DNA of 64,000 nucleotides from Microglena sp. YARC. Its lineage: Eukaryota; Chlorophyta; Chlorophyceae; Chlamydomonadales; Chlamydomonadaceae. The notes under the pieces are model-generated. The model ran no database searches. It was not told the DNA's origin and saw nothing but the letters and a program-made list of their open reading frames with translations. Location: assembly GCA_022414725.1 (NCBI GenBank), contig CM039466.1, positions 38,614,175 through 38,678,174 on the forward strand, written 5' to 3'. Position numbers and translations under genes: made by a program. Shown here piece after piece: positions 22,189 through 30,599 of the stretch. The first letter of the stretch is position 1. Each line of letters opens with the position of its first letter.

Positions 22189-22329
22189 GGTAGCCCGTGT
22201 GGCCGGTGGCCACACCAACACTCCCTCTCCCTCCGCACTCTCAGACGCACACCTCTTCTCTCTACTTTTCCCTTTCTGCTTCAGATGTGGCCTCCTTCCC
22301 TGGCATACACGTATTCCATCCCCCCCCCC

Positions 22330-22360
<31 letters not shown>

Positions 22361-25300
22361 ACACATACAGACCCATAGCATCCTCTACTTCCCCCGGCCT
22401 CTTCCTACCCAATCCACACACACTCTCTTTCTCTCTCATTCGCCCCCAAAAGCCTCCCAACCACCAACACGCACACACACTCTCCTCCTCCTTACCTCAT
22501 ACCCTTCACTTCGGCTGCGGGATTTAATCTTGCAGAAAGAGGGGAAAGTGGAGACCAACAACTTGGGAACGCTCAGATCCCGATCACCCCGAGAACACCG
22601 GACCAGTGCAATTCCAAAGCTACAAACTTGCAGTTTCAGCTTCTCGTGCAGTGCCCCAGTTGATACTCGGTCAACTCTTGGAACAGCAAAAATCGTATTT
22701 CGCGATATTTGATACAACGAAAAGAGCTTTCAGATATGGGATGAGAGGTGCAAGCGCGAGAGTGGGCAGAGGGACGGAATGGCCTGGGCGATCTGAACAA
22801 AGTCGAATTAATCGCAACAACCAGCCAACCATGACGAAGGCGATGCGATGGCATGGCGAAAGTGCGCATGCGTGAGATGAATGGTGGCAACGCTCGCAGG
22901 CGGAGAAAAAAAGCATGACGATCTGAAGGTCTGGCTTGATTATGAGTCTGGCGTAACTCCTGAGGTTGGAAAACAAAGTCTTCACGCCTGGCTTGGTTAA
23001 GAGCAGCTTAGCAGCTTCGCGTTCATCCTGAGGCATGGGGTCGCGTTGTTCACGTCCGGCTTGATTATGAGCCTGGCGTAACTCCTCGGGTCGGGCAGCG
23101 TGGGCATAACGTCGACTGTTGTTGGCTCTGCCTGGCTCTGTCCAGTTCTTCCTTGCTCATGCAAGCTCGCTTTGAGCGCTGGCTCGCGGTGTCGCGGGCC
23201 CTCCTGTCTATTAGGACCGTTGGCATGCATCATGGTCGCATGCTCCGTGAAGAAGCAATGAACTGAAACGATTATTCTGAGCGCCATGCAAAGCGAGGGT
23301 CAGCAGATGACCTCCGAGGAGAGGATCTTCTGGATCTAAATTGCTTGCAGTCTTAGTATGGGAGGCGAATGTGGGGATGAAATGAGCGCACGCGCTTAGC
23401 TTTGCGCATCTGCAGTTCCGGTATTTGAAAATTTCGCTGGGCGGGGTGTTGCGAGTTGGGTTTGACGGAAATTCGGTTGCAAGTCGGTTACACTTTGCAC
23501 GCCCATGGCACGTGGGTACGCGATGATGACACCACCACGACCACGACGACCACGACCACGACCATGATTTCTGTATATATATATATATATTACGGGAGCC
23601 TACCAGGAGGGCCCATGATCCTCTCAGCTCGGATGTAGCATTCCTTCCGTTCATTGTACATCGTCTCACTGTTGTACATCCTCTGCGCATCCTGGTAAGC
23701 TCTCTGGTTATTGGGAAAGGGGTTTGTGCGCCGCTGGACCTTGGGGTGGCTGTGTATCCGATCCCCCCCCTCGGCGCCCTCACCCCTGCTGGCTAGGCTG
23801 GCGGAGCCGCCACTCTGGTTTGTCGTGGAGACCACCAGGTCTCTCAAGGAGGTGGCGCCCAGTTGGGAGAGCTTGGGCTGCAAGGGGGAGGTGGTTGGGG
23901 GTGTTGGTGCTGATGTTGGTGTTGGTGTAAGTGGGGACCACGAGGTCTGTCAAGGAGGTGGGACCCAGGTGGGGGAGCTTGGGCTGCAAGGGGGAGGTGG
24001 TTGGGGGTGTTGGTGCTGGTGTTGGCGTTGGTGTTAGTGATAGTGGAGACCACCAGGTCTGTCAAGGGGTTTGTGCGCCGCTGGACCTTAGGGTGGCTGT
24101 GTGTCCGATCCCCCCCTCGACGCCCTCACCCCTGCTGGCTAGGCTGGCGGAGCCGCCACTCTGGTTTGTCGTGGAGACCACCAGGTCTCTCAAGGAGGTG
24201 GCGCCCAGTTGGGAGAGCTTGGGCTGCAAGAAGGAGGTGGTTGGGGGTGTTGGTGCTGGTGTTAGTAGGGACCACGAGGTATTTCAAGGAGGTGAGGCTC
24301 AGTTGGGAGAGCTTGGGCTGCAAGGGGGAGGTGGTTGGGGGTGTTGGTGTTTGTGTTAGTAGGGACCACGAGGTATCTCAAGGAGGTGGGGCCCAGTTGG
24401 GAGAGCTTGGGCTGCAAGGGTGTTGGTGTTGGTGTTAGTGGAGACCACGAGGTCTCACAAGGTGGGGCCCAGTTGCGAGAGCTTGGGCTGCAAGGGGGAG
24501 GTGGTTGGGGGTGTTGGTGTTGGTGTTGGTAGGGACCACGAGGTATCTCAAGGAGGTGTGGCCCAGTTGGGAGAGCTTGGGCTGCAAGGGGGAGGTGGTT
24601 GGGGGTGTTGGTGCTGGTGTTAGTAGGGACCACGAGGTATCTCAAGGAGAGGGGGCCCAGTTAGGAGAGCTTGGGCTGCAAGGGTGTTGGTGTTAGTGGA
24701 GACCACCAGGTCTCTCAAGGAGGTGGGGCCCAGTTGCGAGAGCTTGGGCTGCAAGAGGTGTCAACGAGAGAGTAGACTCGGTTACTTTACTGGACATCTC
24801 CCTTCCACCAGTTCCCCTCACCCCCACACACACCCCACACTTCCACCCCACCCTGCCTTACCTCCTTCATGCCTGCCCACTTGGTCCGGCACCTTCCCCC
24901 CCACACCCACACCCCTCCCCGCAACCAACACTTCTGACTCCCATCAATCCACCCACATCCCCTCACCCCACACACACCCCACACTCCCACCCCACCCTGC
25001 CGTACCTCCTTCATGCAAGCCCCCTTGGTCCGGCACCTGGCCCCCCCACCCCACCCCACCCCACCCCACCCCCGCAACCACACTTCTGACTCCCATCCAT
25101 CCACACCACATCCCCTCACCCCCCACACACAGTCCACACTCCCATCCCACCCTGCCTTACCTCTTTCATGCCTGCCCCTTGGTCCGGCACCTTCCCCCCA
25201 ACACCCACACCCCTCCCCCGCAACCACACTTCTGACTCCCATCCATCCACCCACATCCCCCCCCCCCCCCCCTGCGTACCTCCTTCATGCCTGCCCACTT

Positions 25301-26195
25301 GGTCCGGCACCTGCCCCCCCCCCCCCCCCCCCCCTCCCCCCCCCCCCCCCACACACACACACCTCCCCGCAACCACACTTCTGACTCCATCAATCCACCC
25401 ACATCCCCCTCATCCCCCCCCACACCCCACACTCCCATCCCACCCTGCCGTACCTCCTTCATACCTGCCCACTTGGTCTGGCACCTCCCCCCCCACACCA
25501 CACACACACCCCCACCTCCCCGCAACCACACTTCTGACTTCCATCCATCACCCACATCCCCTCACCCCACACACTCTCCACACTCCAACCCTACTCAGCC
25601 ATACTTACCCACCCACTCCGTTCTATACTCCCACCCCACCCAGTACCCCTTACCCACACACACAGTCCACACTCCCACCCCACTCTGCCATACCTACCCA
25701 CCAGGGTACTACTAAGCGCGCGCGGCAGCGCGGTGCCTCGCTACGTTTTTGAGCCCCTCTGCGCGTTTCACGCAGTTTTTTCAACCTCAAAAGGTGCCCC
25801 ACTCGATTGGCGCACCTGCTCCCCCCCCCCCCCACCCCCACCCCCCCCCCCACCCACCCACCCACACACACACAGTCCACACCTCCACCCTGCCGTACCT
25901 CTTTCATGCTTGCCCACTTGGATCGGCCGCCCACAACTCGGCCCAGGGCTGTCTCATAATCTACTGTGCATGCCTGAAGACTGTAGTGCTGCCCCACTCG
26001 ATTGGCACACCTGCTCCTCCCCCCCCCCACCCCACCCCACACACACACAGTCCACACCTCCACCCTGCCGTACCTCTTTCATGCTTGCCCACTTGGTTCG
26101 GCTGCCCACAACTCGGCCCAGGGCTGTCTTATAATCCACTGTGCATGTCTGAAGACTGTGGTGCTGCCCACTCGATTGGCGCACTCTGCCCCCCC

Positions 26196-26226
<31 letters not shown>

Positions 26227-28663
26227 ACCCCTCGCCGTCGTCCACACACACAGTCCACACCCCCACCCTGCCGTACCATCTTCATGCCTGCCCACTTGGT
26301 TCGGCTGCCCACTACTCGGCCCAGGGCTGTCTCATAATCTACAGTGCTTGTTTGAAGACCGTAGTGCTGCCCCACGCGATGCGCAAGCATCCTCTGCAAC
26401 CATGCAAGGTGAACAAACAGGCTAGGTCAGAGCAGGGGGCAGTACGGAAGTTTTTTTCTAGTAACTACGAAAATTGTGTAATCACAATGCAAGGTGCACG
26501 AGCAGGCTAGGTAAGGGAAGGGGCGGTTACGAAGTTTTTTTCTAGTAACTATGAAAAATGTGTAATCACCATCCAAGGTGCACGAAAAGGCTAGGCAAGG
26601 GCAGGGGGCAGTTAAGAAGTTTTTTAGTACCTATGCCTGACCTATGGTAGGATTTTTTGTAATCTGCCTTCCCCCCACACACAACCCACGCCAGGGGTCC
26701 CTCCCTGCCCCCCTCCCCCCCAGAGGTCTCCTCACCCAACCCCCAGAGATCACCCCCTGCCCCCCCTGCCTCCCTCACCCCACCCCCAGAGGTCCCCCTG
26801 CCACCCCTGCTAGCCCTGCCTCCCCCTCACCCACCCCAGAGGTCCCCCTGCCACCCTGCTCCCCCCACCCCACCCCAGAGGTTACCCCCTGCCCTCCCCT
26901 GCCTCCCCCTCACCCCACCCCCCAGAGGTCCCCCCTGCCTCCCCCCCTGCCCCCTCTGCCCACCCCCCAGAGATTCCCCTCTGCCTCCCACTCAACCCAC
27001 CCCCAGAGGTCCATATCTCCTTCAGCAATTATAATTCTGGAGTCAAACGGTGGACCAACAGGATAGGTAAGGTCATAAGATAGTGTAAGCACACAGTACA
27101 GTGTAAGGGCACAAGATAGGTTAGAGCATAAGAAAGTGGAAGGGTATCAGATATGGACAGGACATCAGATATATATGCTTTAGTTATTGCACGGTATGTT
27201 GTACTTGACAACCCTATTATCGCCATCATTAGATAGATGACGTGAGATATCGTACGATAATTCTGGGGGTCACAATATTTCGACCATAAATGTAGCAAAA
27301 GAAGGAATAGGACTTGGTGCAAGTCATCACATTGGCCTGTAGCAGGCACCATGTCAAACATGGGCCAATATGTTTGCCTGCAAGTGAGGCCATGACATAG
27401 CCCCCAAGTGAGACCATGACAAGACATTGCCTTCAAGTTAGACCATGGCATAGGTCTGGTCAGGCTTCGGGGGAAATCTAGAACCTCCCTAATCGGTCAA
27501 CACCTGATCGCCCTAATCCTGGTAGTTAGTCAGGTTCCGAGGGAACTCCAGAACATCCCTACATGTGTCTTTTTTGACAGGAATACCTCGATCATCTCCT
27601 CCAGCATCAGCACTGTGGAAGAGGCCACAAGGAAAGGCAACATAGGTCAGCATTTCAAGTCACCGTTTGTATTTGTGTGTGTGTGTGTGTGAGTGTGTGT
27701 GCGTCTATCTGTAAGTATGGTACAGCCTGTAGCCTCATTTTGTTAGGTTTCTGTTTCTCTGCTACTTGTGTATTGTTCTGCCCATTCAAATGGATGGTGC
27801 AGCCTAGGGTGCAGTTAGAACGGGGAAACTGCGCCAGGTTGGGCAAGGCTGCTGAGCAGAAGCTTCGGCTGTTTTGATTTGCGCGGTGCCACGAAGCTGC
27901 CTGCCAGTAAAGTAGCAACAGCATACAGGTGCACATCTTGGCCGCGATTATGGCGCCCTAATTCAATGCGCGCTTCGAATTAAGCATACGCTGTTTTTAT
28001 TTGCTAATCCGAGACAGCTTTAGTACTACATCGAAAAAACAGAGGAGGTGACGTCGACAAATAGAAACTCGAGCATACCGGCAGCGGCAATAAATTCCAA
28101 TACACCGCTCAGAAAAGCAGAGGAGACACAGGGCCACGAGGCAAGACATGCGGGTTGTTGCTTTGTCCCATGTTCACCCGCCTGCAGACGGTGCGCGGAC
28201 TGAAGGCTGATAGACCGCGTGATCAAATCAAACAACCACTTTGCCCGCAGACGGTGACCACCCTGAAGGTTGAAATACCATATCATCGATCCGAATCCAA
28301 ATCCATCGCACCTGTGGGTCGCTCTTTGTCTAAGAGGGCTTGGATGATGGCATGGTCCACGCTGGCCAAAACCGAGGCATCCGCGCCAGGCTCGGATTTC
28401 CCTAGCCTCTGCGGCTTGCTTGTTGCGTTTACGGGGTGCAGCTGCAGGTCAGGGGCTGGCTCAGGGGCAGGTGGATTAACAACCTCCTGTACCTCACATT
28501 CCCCCACCGTCTTCACCTCCTCCTGTCCTTGCACCTGAGCAATATCTGGAGCTACAGGAGCAGCATTGGTAACAGCATCAGTCTCAGCTACAGGGGGTAG
28601 ATTGGCGATGCTTGAGCTTCGCCAGCTTATCGCTCCCGAGGTGTCGGTGTCCGCCGCGCTCAT
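13474..28663 (-). CDS. R3H-SUZ domain protein, multi-exon
   Basis: R3H domains bind single-stranded nucleic acid and SUZ domains bind RNA; R3H-SUZ proteins are cytoplasmic or nuclear RNA-associated factors in animals and plants. Exons on the minus strand: E1 28312-28663; E2 27587-27612 (26 nt); E4 26277-26393; E5 23604-23877; E6 20547-20724; E7 18450-18537; E8 13474-14500. Introns are GT-AG, and phases agree at E1/E2, E4/E5, E5/E6, E6/E7 and E7/E8. E1 ends SVDHAIIQALLDKERPT, E2 adds VLMLEEMIE, and E4 gives RMLAHRVGQHYGLQT, the R3H core including its RxxxH-type signature. E5 ends with the SUZ pattern YNERKECYIRAERIMG. E6 is Gly/Ser/Arg-rich, E7 has YGPAAGFDPAYQGVVPQVGM, and E8 is Pro/Met/Gln/Tyr-rich. 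One exon (E3, mid R3H) is not located with confidence; a candidate is 26642-26665. E8 needs one frame change near 14370-14400 inside C-runs, probably an assembly indel. Assignment of E7 and E8 to this gene rests on phase and strand. Confidence 0.72.
13775..14135 (-). repeat. 18-bp coding minisatellite (Met-Pro-Gly-Met-Gln-Thr)
   Basis: About 20 copies of an 18-bp unit in the last exon of the R3H-SUZ gene. The unit is a multiple of three, so the frame stays open and encodes MPGMQT with T/V/I/M variants. Substitutions fall at few positions, as expected of a young array tolerated in a disordered tail. Confidence 0.8.
14524..14765. repeat. 36-bp tandem repeat (GATGGAGTTAGTTGGAGGCA)
   Basis: Seven units of about 36 bp, immediately upstream (on the minus strand) of the R3H-SUZ last exon. 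They may extend its polypyrimidine tract, since the minus strand reads CT-rich. Confidence 0.85.
14884..15111. mobile_element. hAT-like MITE (CAGGGATATTTTTTTCA family)
   Basis: 228 bp with perfect 17-bp terminal inverted repeats CAGGGATATTTTTTTCA and a perfect 8-bp target duplication GTCCAGCC (14876-14883 and 15112-15119). The interior is A/T-rich with repeated GGAATAAG words and no transposase. A related left end (CAGGGATGTTTTTTCA) starts the dispersed repeat at 21893. Confidence 0.88.
15253..15445 (-). mobile_element. tRNA-derived SINE, reverse copy
   Basis: The minus strand carries the A-box word TGGCTCAATGG and B-box AGTTCGAATCC in the head, and the family tail (GTAATGACAACGCC on the plus strand). 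The head differs from the copies at 572 and 46330, so a second head subfamily exists. Confidence 0.75.
15915..15967 (+). mobile_element. SINE tail fragment
   Basis: Contains ACCACGCCCCACCAGGCGTT and ATCATTACA, the SINE 3' end, preceded by a TTTATTTATTTG-type A/T-rich repeat. The head is missing. Confidence 0.65.
16540..16745. repeat. TGCATGTTCGTGCAT minisatellite and inverted repeat
   Basis: Tandem GTGCATGTTCGTGCAT units. GCATGAACATGCACCAAGGCGCAGGCAAG upstream is inverted as CTTGCCTGCG...GCATGTTCG about 55 bp later, making a hairpin around 16530-16625. Confidence 0.7.
16935..17050 (+). mobile_element. SINE 3' fragment
   Basis: Reads from GGTTCAACCGCCATGGTAGC through ACCCCACCAGGCGTTATCAT, the SINE body and tail without the tRNA head. 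It follows a poly-G run. Confidence 0.7.
17200..17890. repeat. 22-bp minisatellite (AGTCATAGTTAAGTTAAGAT)
   Basis: About 30 copies of a roughly 22-bp unit with few substitutions (CATAG/CCTAG, TTAAG/GTGAAG). It has stop codons in most frames and lies inside the last intron of the R3H-SUZ gene. Confidence 0.92.
18335..18415 (-). repeat. Duplicate of R3H-SUZ exon 7, lacking its acceptor
   Basis: Copies the 3' part of exon 7 plus its donor: the minus strand reads PAYQGVVPQVGMYKVSPY, ending GAG/GTATGT at 18335. The 5' part joins intron sequence (TTGCATGGGTTTG) with no AG acceptor. A third, 5'-only copy with acceptor TTGCAG/GTATGGCCCG lies at 18611-18653. Confidence 0.7.
18706..18947 (+). mobile_element. 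Dispersed repeat (GGCGGAGCCCCC...GCGACGCTGCAT)
   Basis: Begins TTTTTTGGCGGAGCCCCCCC, then GTCCGTC repeats, TGACACATCAGCC and GTTGCCACCTGTCGTTCC, and ends CTTGCGACGCTGCATAGG. Full-length relatives lie at 40845-41068 and 60057-60255, with an end fragment at about 6110-6175. No terminal inverted repeats were found; the class is unknown (SINE or retro-tail possible). Confidence 0.65.
19445..19890. mobile_element. Dispersed A/T-rich repeat (AATCTGAAAGTG...TCGCTATATAT)
   Basis: Shares TTCTAATCTGAAAGTG, CCTCAAGGGACAGC and the end block GTAGCGGTCGCTATATATAG with 21893-22085 and 39145-39368. The middle is expanded here by a GTTTTAATATAGAATTTGA tandem repeat (19575-19830). Confidence 0.6.
20118..20440 (-). 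repeat. R3H-SUZ exon 6: two downstream copies of its 3' end
   Basis: Exon 6 ends (minus) DNNEQALDHMRGQA plus two bases, with donor GTACGG after 20547. Two copies follow in the intron: DNNELALDHLRGQV with donor GTATGG, and DNNKLALDHLRRQA with donor GTAAGG (end 20219). All end in phase 2. Each copy is preceded by an AG acceptor (CACTAAAAG, CTCTCAAAG) that would enter in phase 1, as exon 6 does. Conservation is at the protein level (M/L, R/K changes), which also fixes the reading frame of exon 6. Confidence 0.7.
20821..20965. repeat. TTTAGGG-like words with CTCCAGGCTGCAGTGG units
   Basis: Three units of about 55 bp join GGTTTAGGGTTTAGG-type words to CGATCTCCAGGCTGCAGTGG. These are interstitial telomere-like words inside a tandem repeat. 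Confidence 0.6.
21095..21560 (-). repeat. R3H-SUZ exon 6: upstream copies of its 5' edge
   Basis: About seven units of about 64 bp carrying the acceptor and start of exon 6 (minus: CACCCAG/GTTCAGAAGGGCCTG, then GGCAGAGCACCCAACT). They stop 40-45 nt into the exon. One more lies at 20790-20820. The true exon is at 20547-20724. Confidence 0.75.
21893..22190. repeat. Dispersed A/T-rich repeat then (TA)n
   Basis: Starts CAGGGATGTTTTTTCA, which resembles the hAT-like end at 14884. It contains AATCTGAAAGTGGG, GGCCTCCTCCAAGGACAGC and CTAGCGATCGCTATATAT, then runs into (TA)n (22096-22190). Next comes the word GGTAGCCCGTGTGGCCGGTG, which also occurs near 36160 and 38035. Confidence 0.6.
22920..23110. 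repeat. Short tandem duplication (GGCTTGATTATGAG)
   Basis: GGCTTGATTATGAGTCTGGC near 22931 recurs as GGCTTGATTATGAGCCTGGC near 23060, each followed by GTAACTCCT. The unit is about 130 bp. Function unknown; it lies in the R3H-SUZ intron between E5 and E6. Confidence 0.6.
23440..23600. repeat. Dispersed repeat shared with 37560-37690
   Basis: Both places read AAGTCGGTT...GCGATGATGACACC (or GCGATGACACC), then an ACCACGACC microsatellite, ACCATGATTTCT and (TA)n. The order and spacing are the same, so this is one repeat family with a microsatellite inside. Confidence 0.65.
23878..24765 (-). repeat. R3H-SUZ exon 5: upstream array of its 5' edge
   Basis: About nine units of 70-110 bp, each with the acceptor and start of exon 5 (minus: TTGCAG/CCCAAGCTCTCCCAACTGGG, encoding PKLSQLGPTSLRDLVV), joined by ACCAACACC intron repeats. 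One longer copy at 24065-24230 also duplicates the next 150 nt of the exon (TTNQSGGSASLASRGEG). The genuine exon runs 23604-23877. Confidence 0.75.
24870..25490 (-). repeat. R3H-SUZ exon 4: downstream array of its 3' edge
   Basis: Six or so units of about 125 bp carry the end of exon 4 and its donor (minus: ACCAAGTGGGCAGGCATGAA, then GGAG/GTACGGCAG, residues TKWAGMKE). They are separated by C-rich intron sequence with CCCATCCATCCACCC. Poly-C runs at 25260-25272 and 25314-25350. Confidence 0.75.
25702..25800 (-). mobile_element. hAT-like MITE (CAGGGTACT family), truncated
   Basis: Begins CAGGGTACTACTAAGCGCGC and continues as the reverse complement of the 1238 copy, up to about 25795. It abuts a partial exon 4 copy (CACTCGATTGGCGCA), so the distal end and any target duplication are lost. 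Confidence 0.7.
25899..26180 (-). repeat. Two near-complete copies of R3H-SUZ exon 4
   Basis: The copy ending at 25899 reads NRVGQHYSLQACTVDYETAL then GRVVGGRSKWASMKE; the copy ending at 26074 reads TCTVDYKTALGRVVGSRTKW then ASMKE. Both end GAG/GTACGG as donor. The second has lost one G in its Val-Gly run, breaking the frame upstream. The copy at 26277-26393 is treated as the functional one because it alone has RMLAHR and a clear TTGCAG acceptor. Confidence 0.7.
26400..26640. repeat. About 90-bp tandem repeat
   Basis: Three units with GTGCACGAGCAGGCTAGGTA, AAGTTTTTTTCTAGTAACTA and TGTGTAATCACCAT. It lies just upstream of the R3H exon. Confidence 0.8.
26675..27015. repeat. C-rich minisatellite (CCACCCCAGAGGTCCCC)
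   Basis: About eight units of 40-48 bp carrying CCCAGAGGTCCCCCTGCC. The Pro-rich open frame is compositional. Confidence 0.85.
27613..28311. other. Intron 1 of the R3H-SUZ gene
   Basis: Holds a short (GT)n at 27676-27704 and otherwise unique sequence. A minus frame continues past exon 1 to TGA at 28283, which would give a 126-residue product if the GTGCGA donor were not used. The phase match to exon 2 favours splicing. Confidence 0.5.
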
Positions 28664-29440
28664 TTTTGAAGCACAACGGTCTGTGGCGGGAGCAAGCAGG
28701 CTAGTAGATCTACAGGTGCAAACTGCTGATAATTGGCATCCTCAGTGTAGCCATCGCTATGGCTGGAACGGCGATAGAGGTGGGAGAGGCAGATGCAGGC
28801 TCAGAAACCAGAATAGGAAATCAGGTGAGGGAGGTTTTTGGGTCTTGACTACGGGACAATGGCAAGTACGTGAGCGTCTAGCTGCAGGAAGGTGGAATAT
28901 CTTGTCCCGGTCTCCCCAGTCCCCTCAGTGAAAAGGGGGGGCCCGAAGAGAAAATAGTAGGTGTGCCGCCGGGGGGTCCTGGCTGGTGGTCGGCCTCGGA
29001 GTTCGCGTGTCGGTGGGTGGGTGTGCTCAATCATAGTGTGCTGCATGGGAAAATGTGTGTGGCATGAAGTCAAATGCAAACCTTTTTCGAAATTATTGTG
29101 TACACCCTTTTAAGAGGGGGGTTTACAACTACGTGTGGTTTACCTTCAGCTTTTGGTCCGATATGGGTCCTGGCCAAAATCGGACCAAAATCGGACCAAA
29201 AGCAAAATCTGTCCATTATATAAGATAAAAATTGAGATCCAATTTTGCTTTAGACACTGCTTTAGATCACAACCTACATCAAGGTGTAAAGCATTATGTT
29301 TTCATGTCTGGAAGTTGTAACGTATACATATTGGAGACATAATTCCATTTCTGAAAAGAAGGGAGATGGAAATGGAGCTTGTTAAAAAAAAAATATACAG
29401 TTTATCCCATGAGGCAGTATCCCTTGAGTGTGGTGCTCTA
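28664..29440. other. Upstream region of the R3H-SUZ gene; hairpin at 29148-29203
   Basis: No exon recognised. GCTTTTGGTCCGAT at 29148 is perfectly inverted as ATCGGACCAAAAGC ending near 29203, with ATCGGACCAAA doubled. This is a small fold-back element or hairpin. Confidence 0.5.
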
Positions 29441-29448
29441 AGTGAGTG

Positions 29449-30165
<717 letters not shown>

Positions 30166-30599
30166 ACCAGGCTCTCAGAGGAGAGGGAGATCCTTGAATC
30201 GAGAGAGAGTGTATCTTAACTTTTACAACCAACTCCGATTACCTAAGCAATCATCACTACTTGGTTCGCAGCCGGTGTATATTAACTTGTACCTACAACA
30301 AACATAGATCGCTAAGCGCACTCATCCCCCTTAATAACAAGTTTTTTTTTAGGGTACATTGCAGGCCCCCCCCCCCCCCAAGGGAAAAGAGGGTGAAAAA
30401 AAAAAAAAAAAAAAAAGGTACTTCACGTTGCTCTGATAACCGTAGAGTCTGGTTCTGAAAACCCATAAAGGCAAACTAAGATAAATGATGTTCCAGGGGC
30501 GGGGTGGGGGCTTCAGTGACGAATACCTCCCTATTGTCTTGCAGTTGCCTAGCCAAGCCAGTCGGTATGAACTAATTTCGCTTTAATTGGGTACAGCTT

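Noticed and set aside
28283..28663. Stand-alone 126-residue protein ending at 28283
   Set aside because: A GTGCGA donor at 28311-28306 joins in phase to an exon restoring the R3H consensus, which explains the sequence better than a short single-exon protein.
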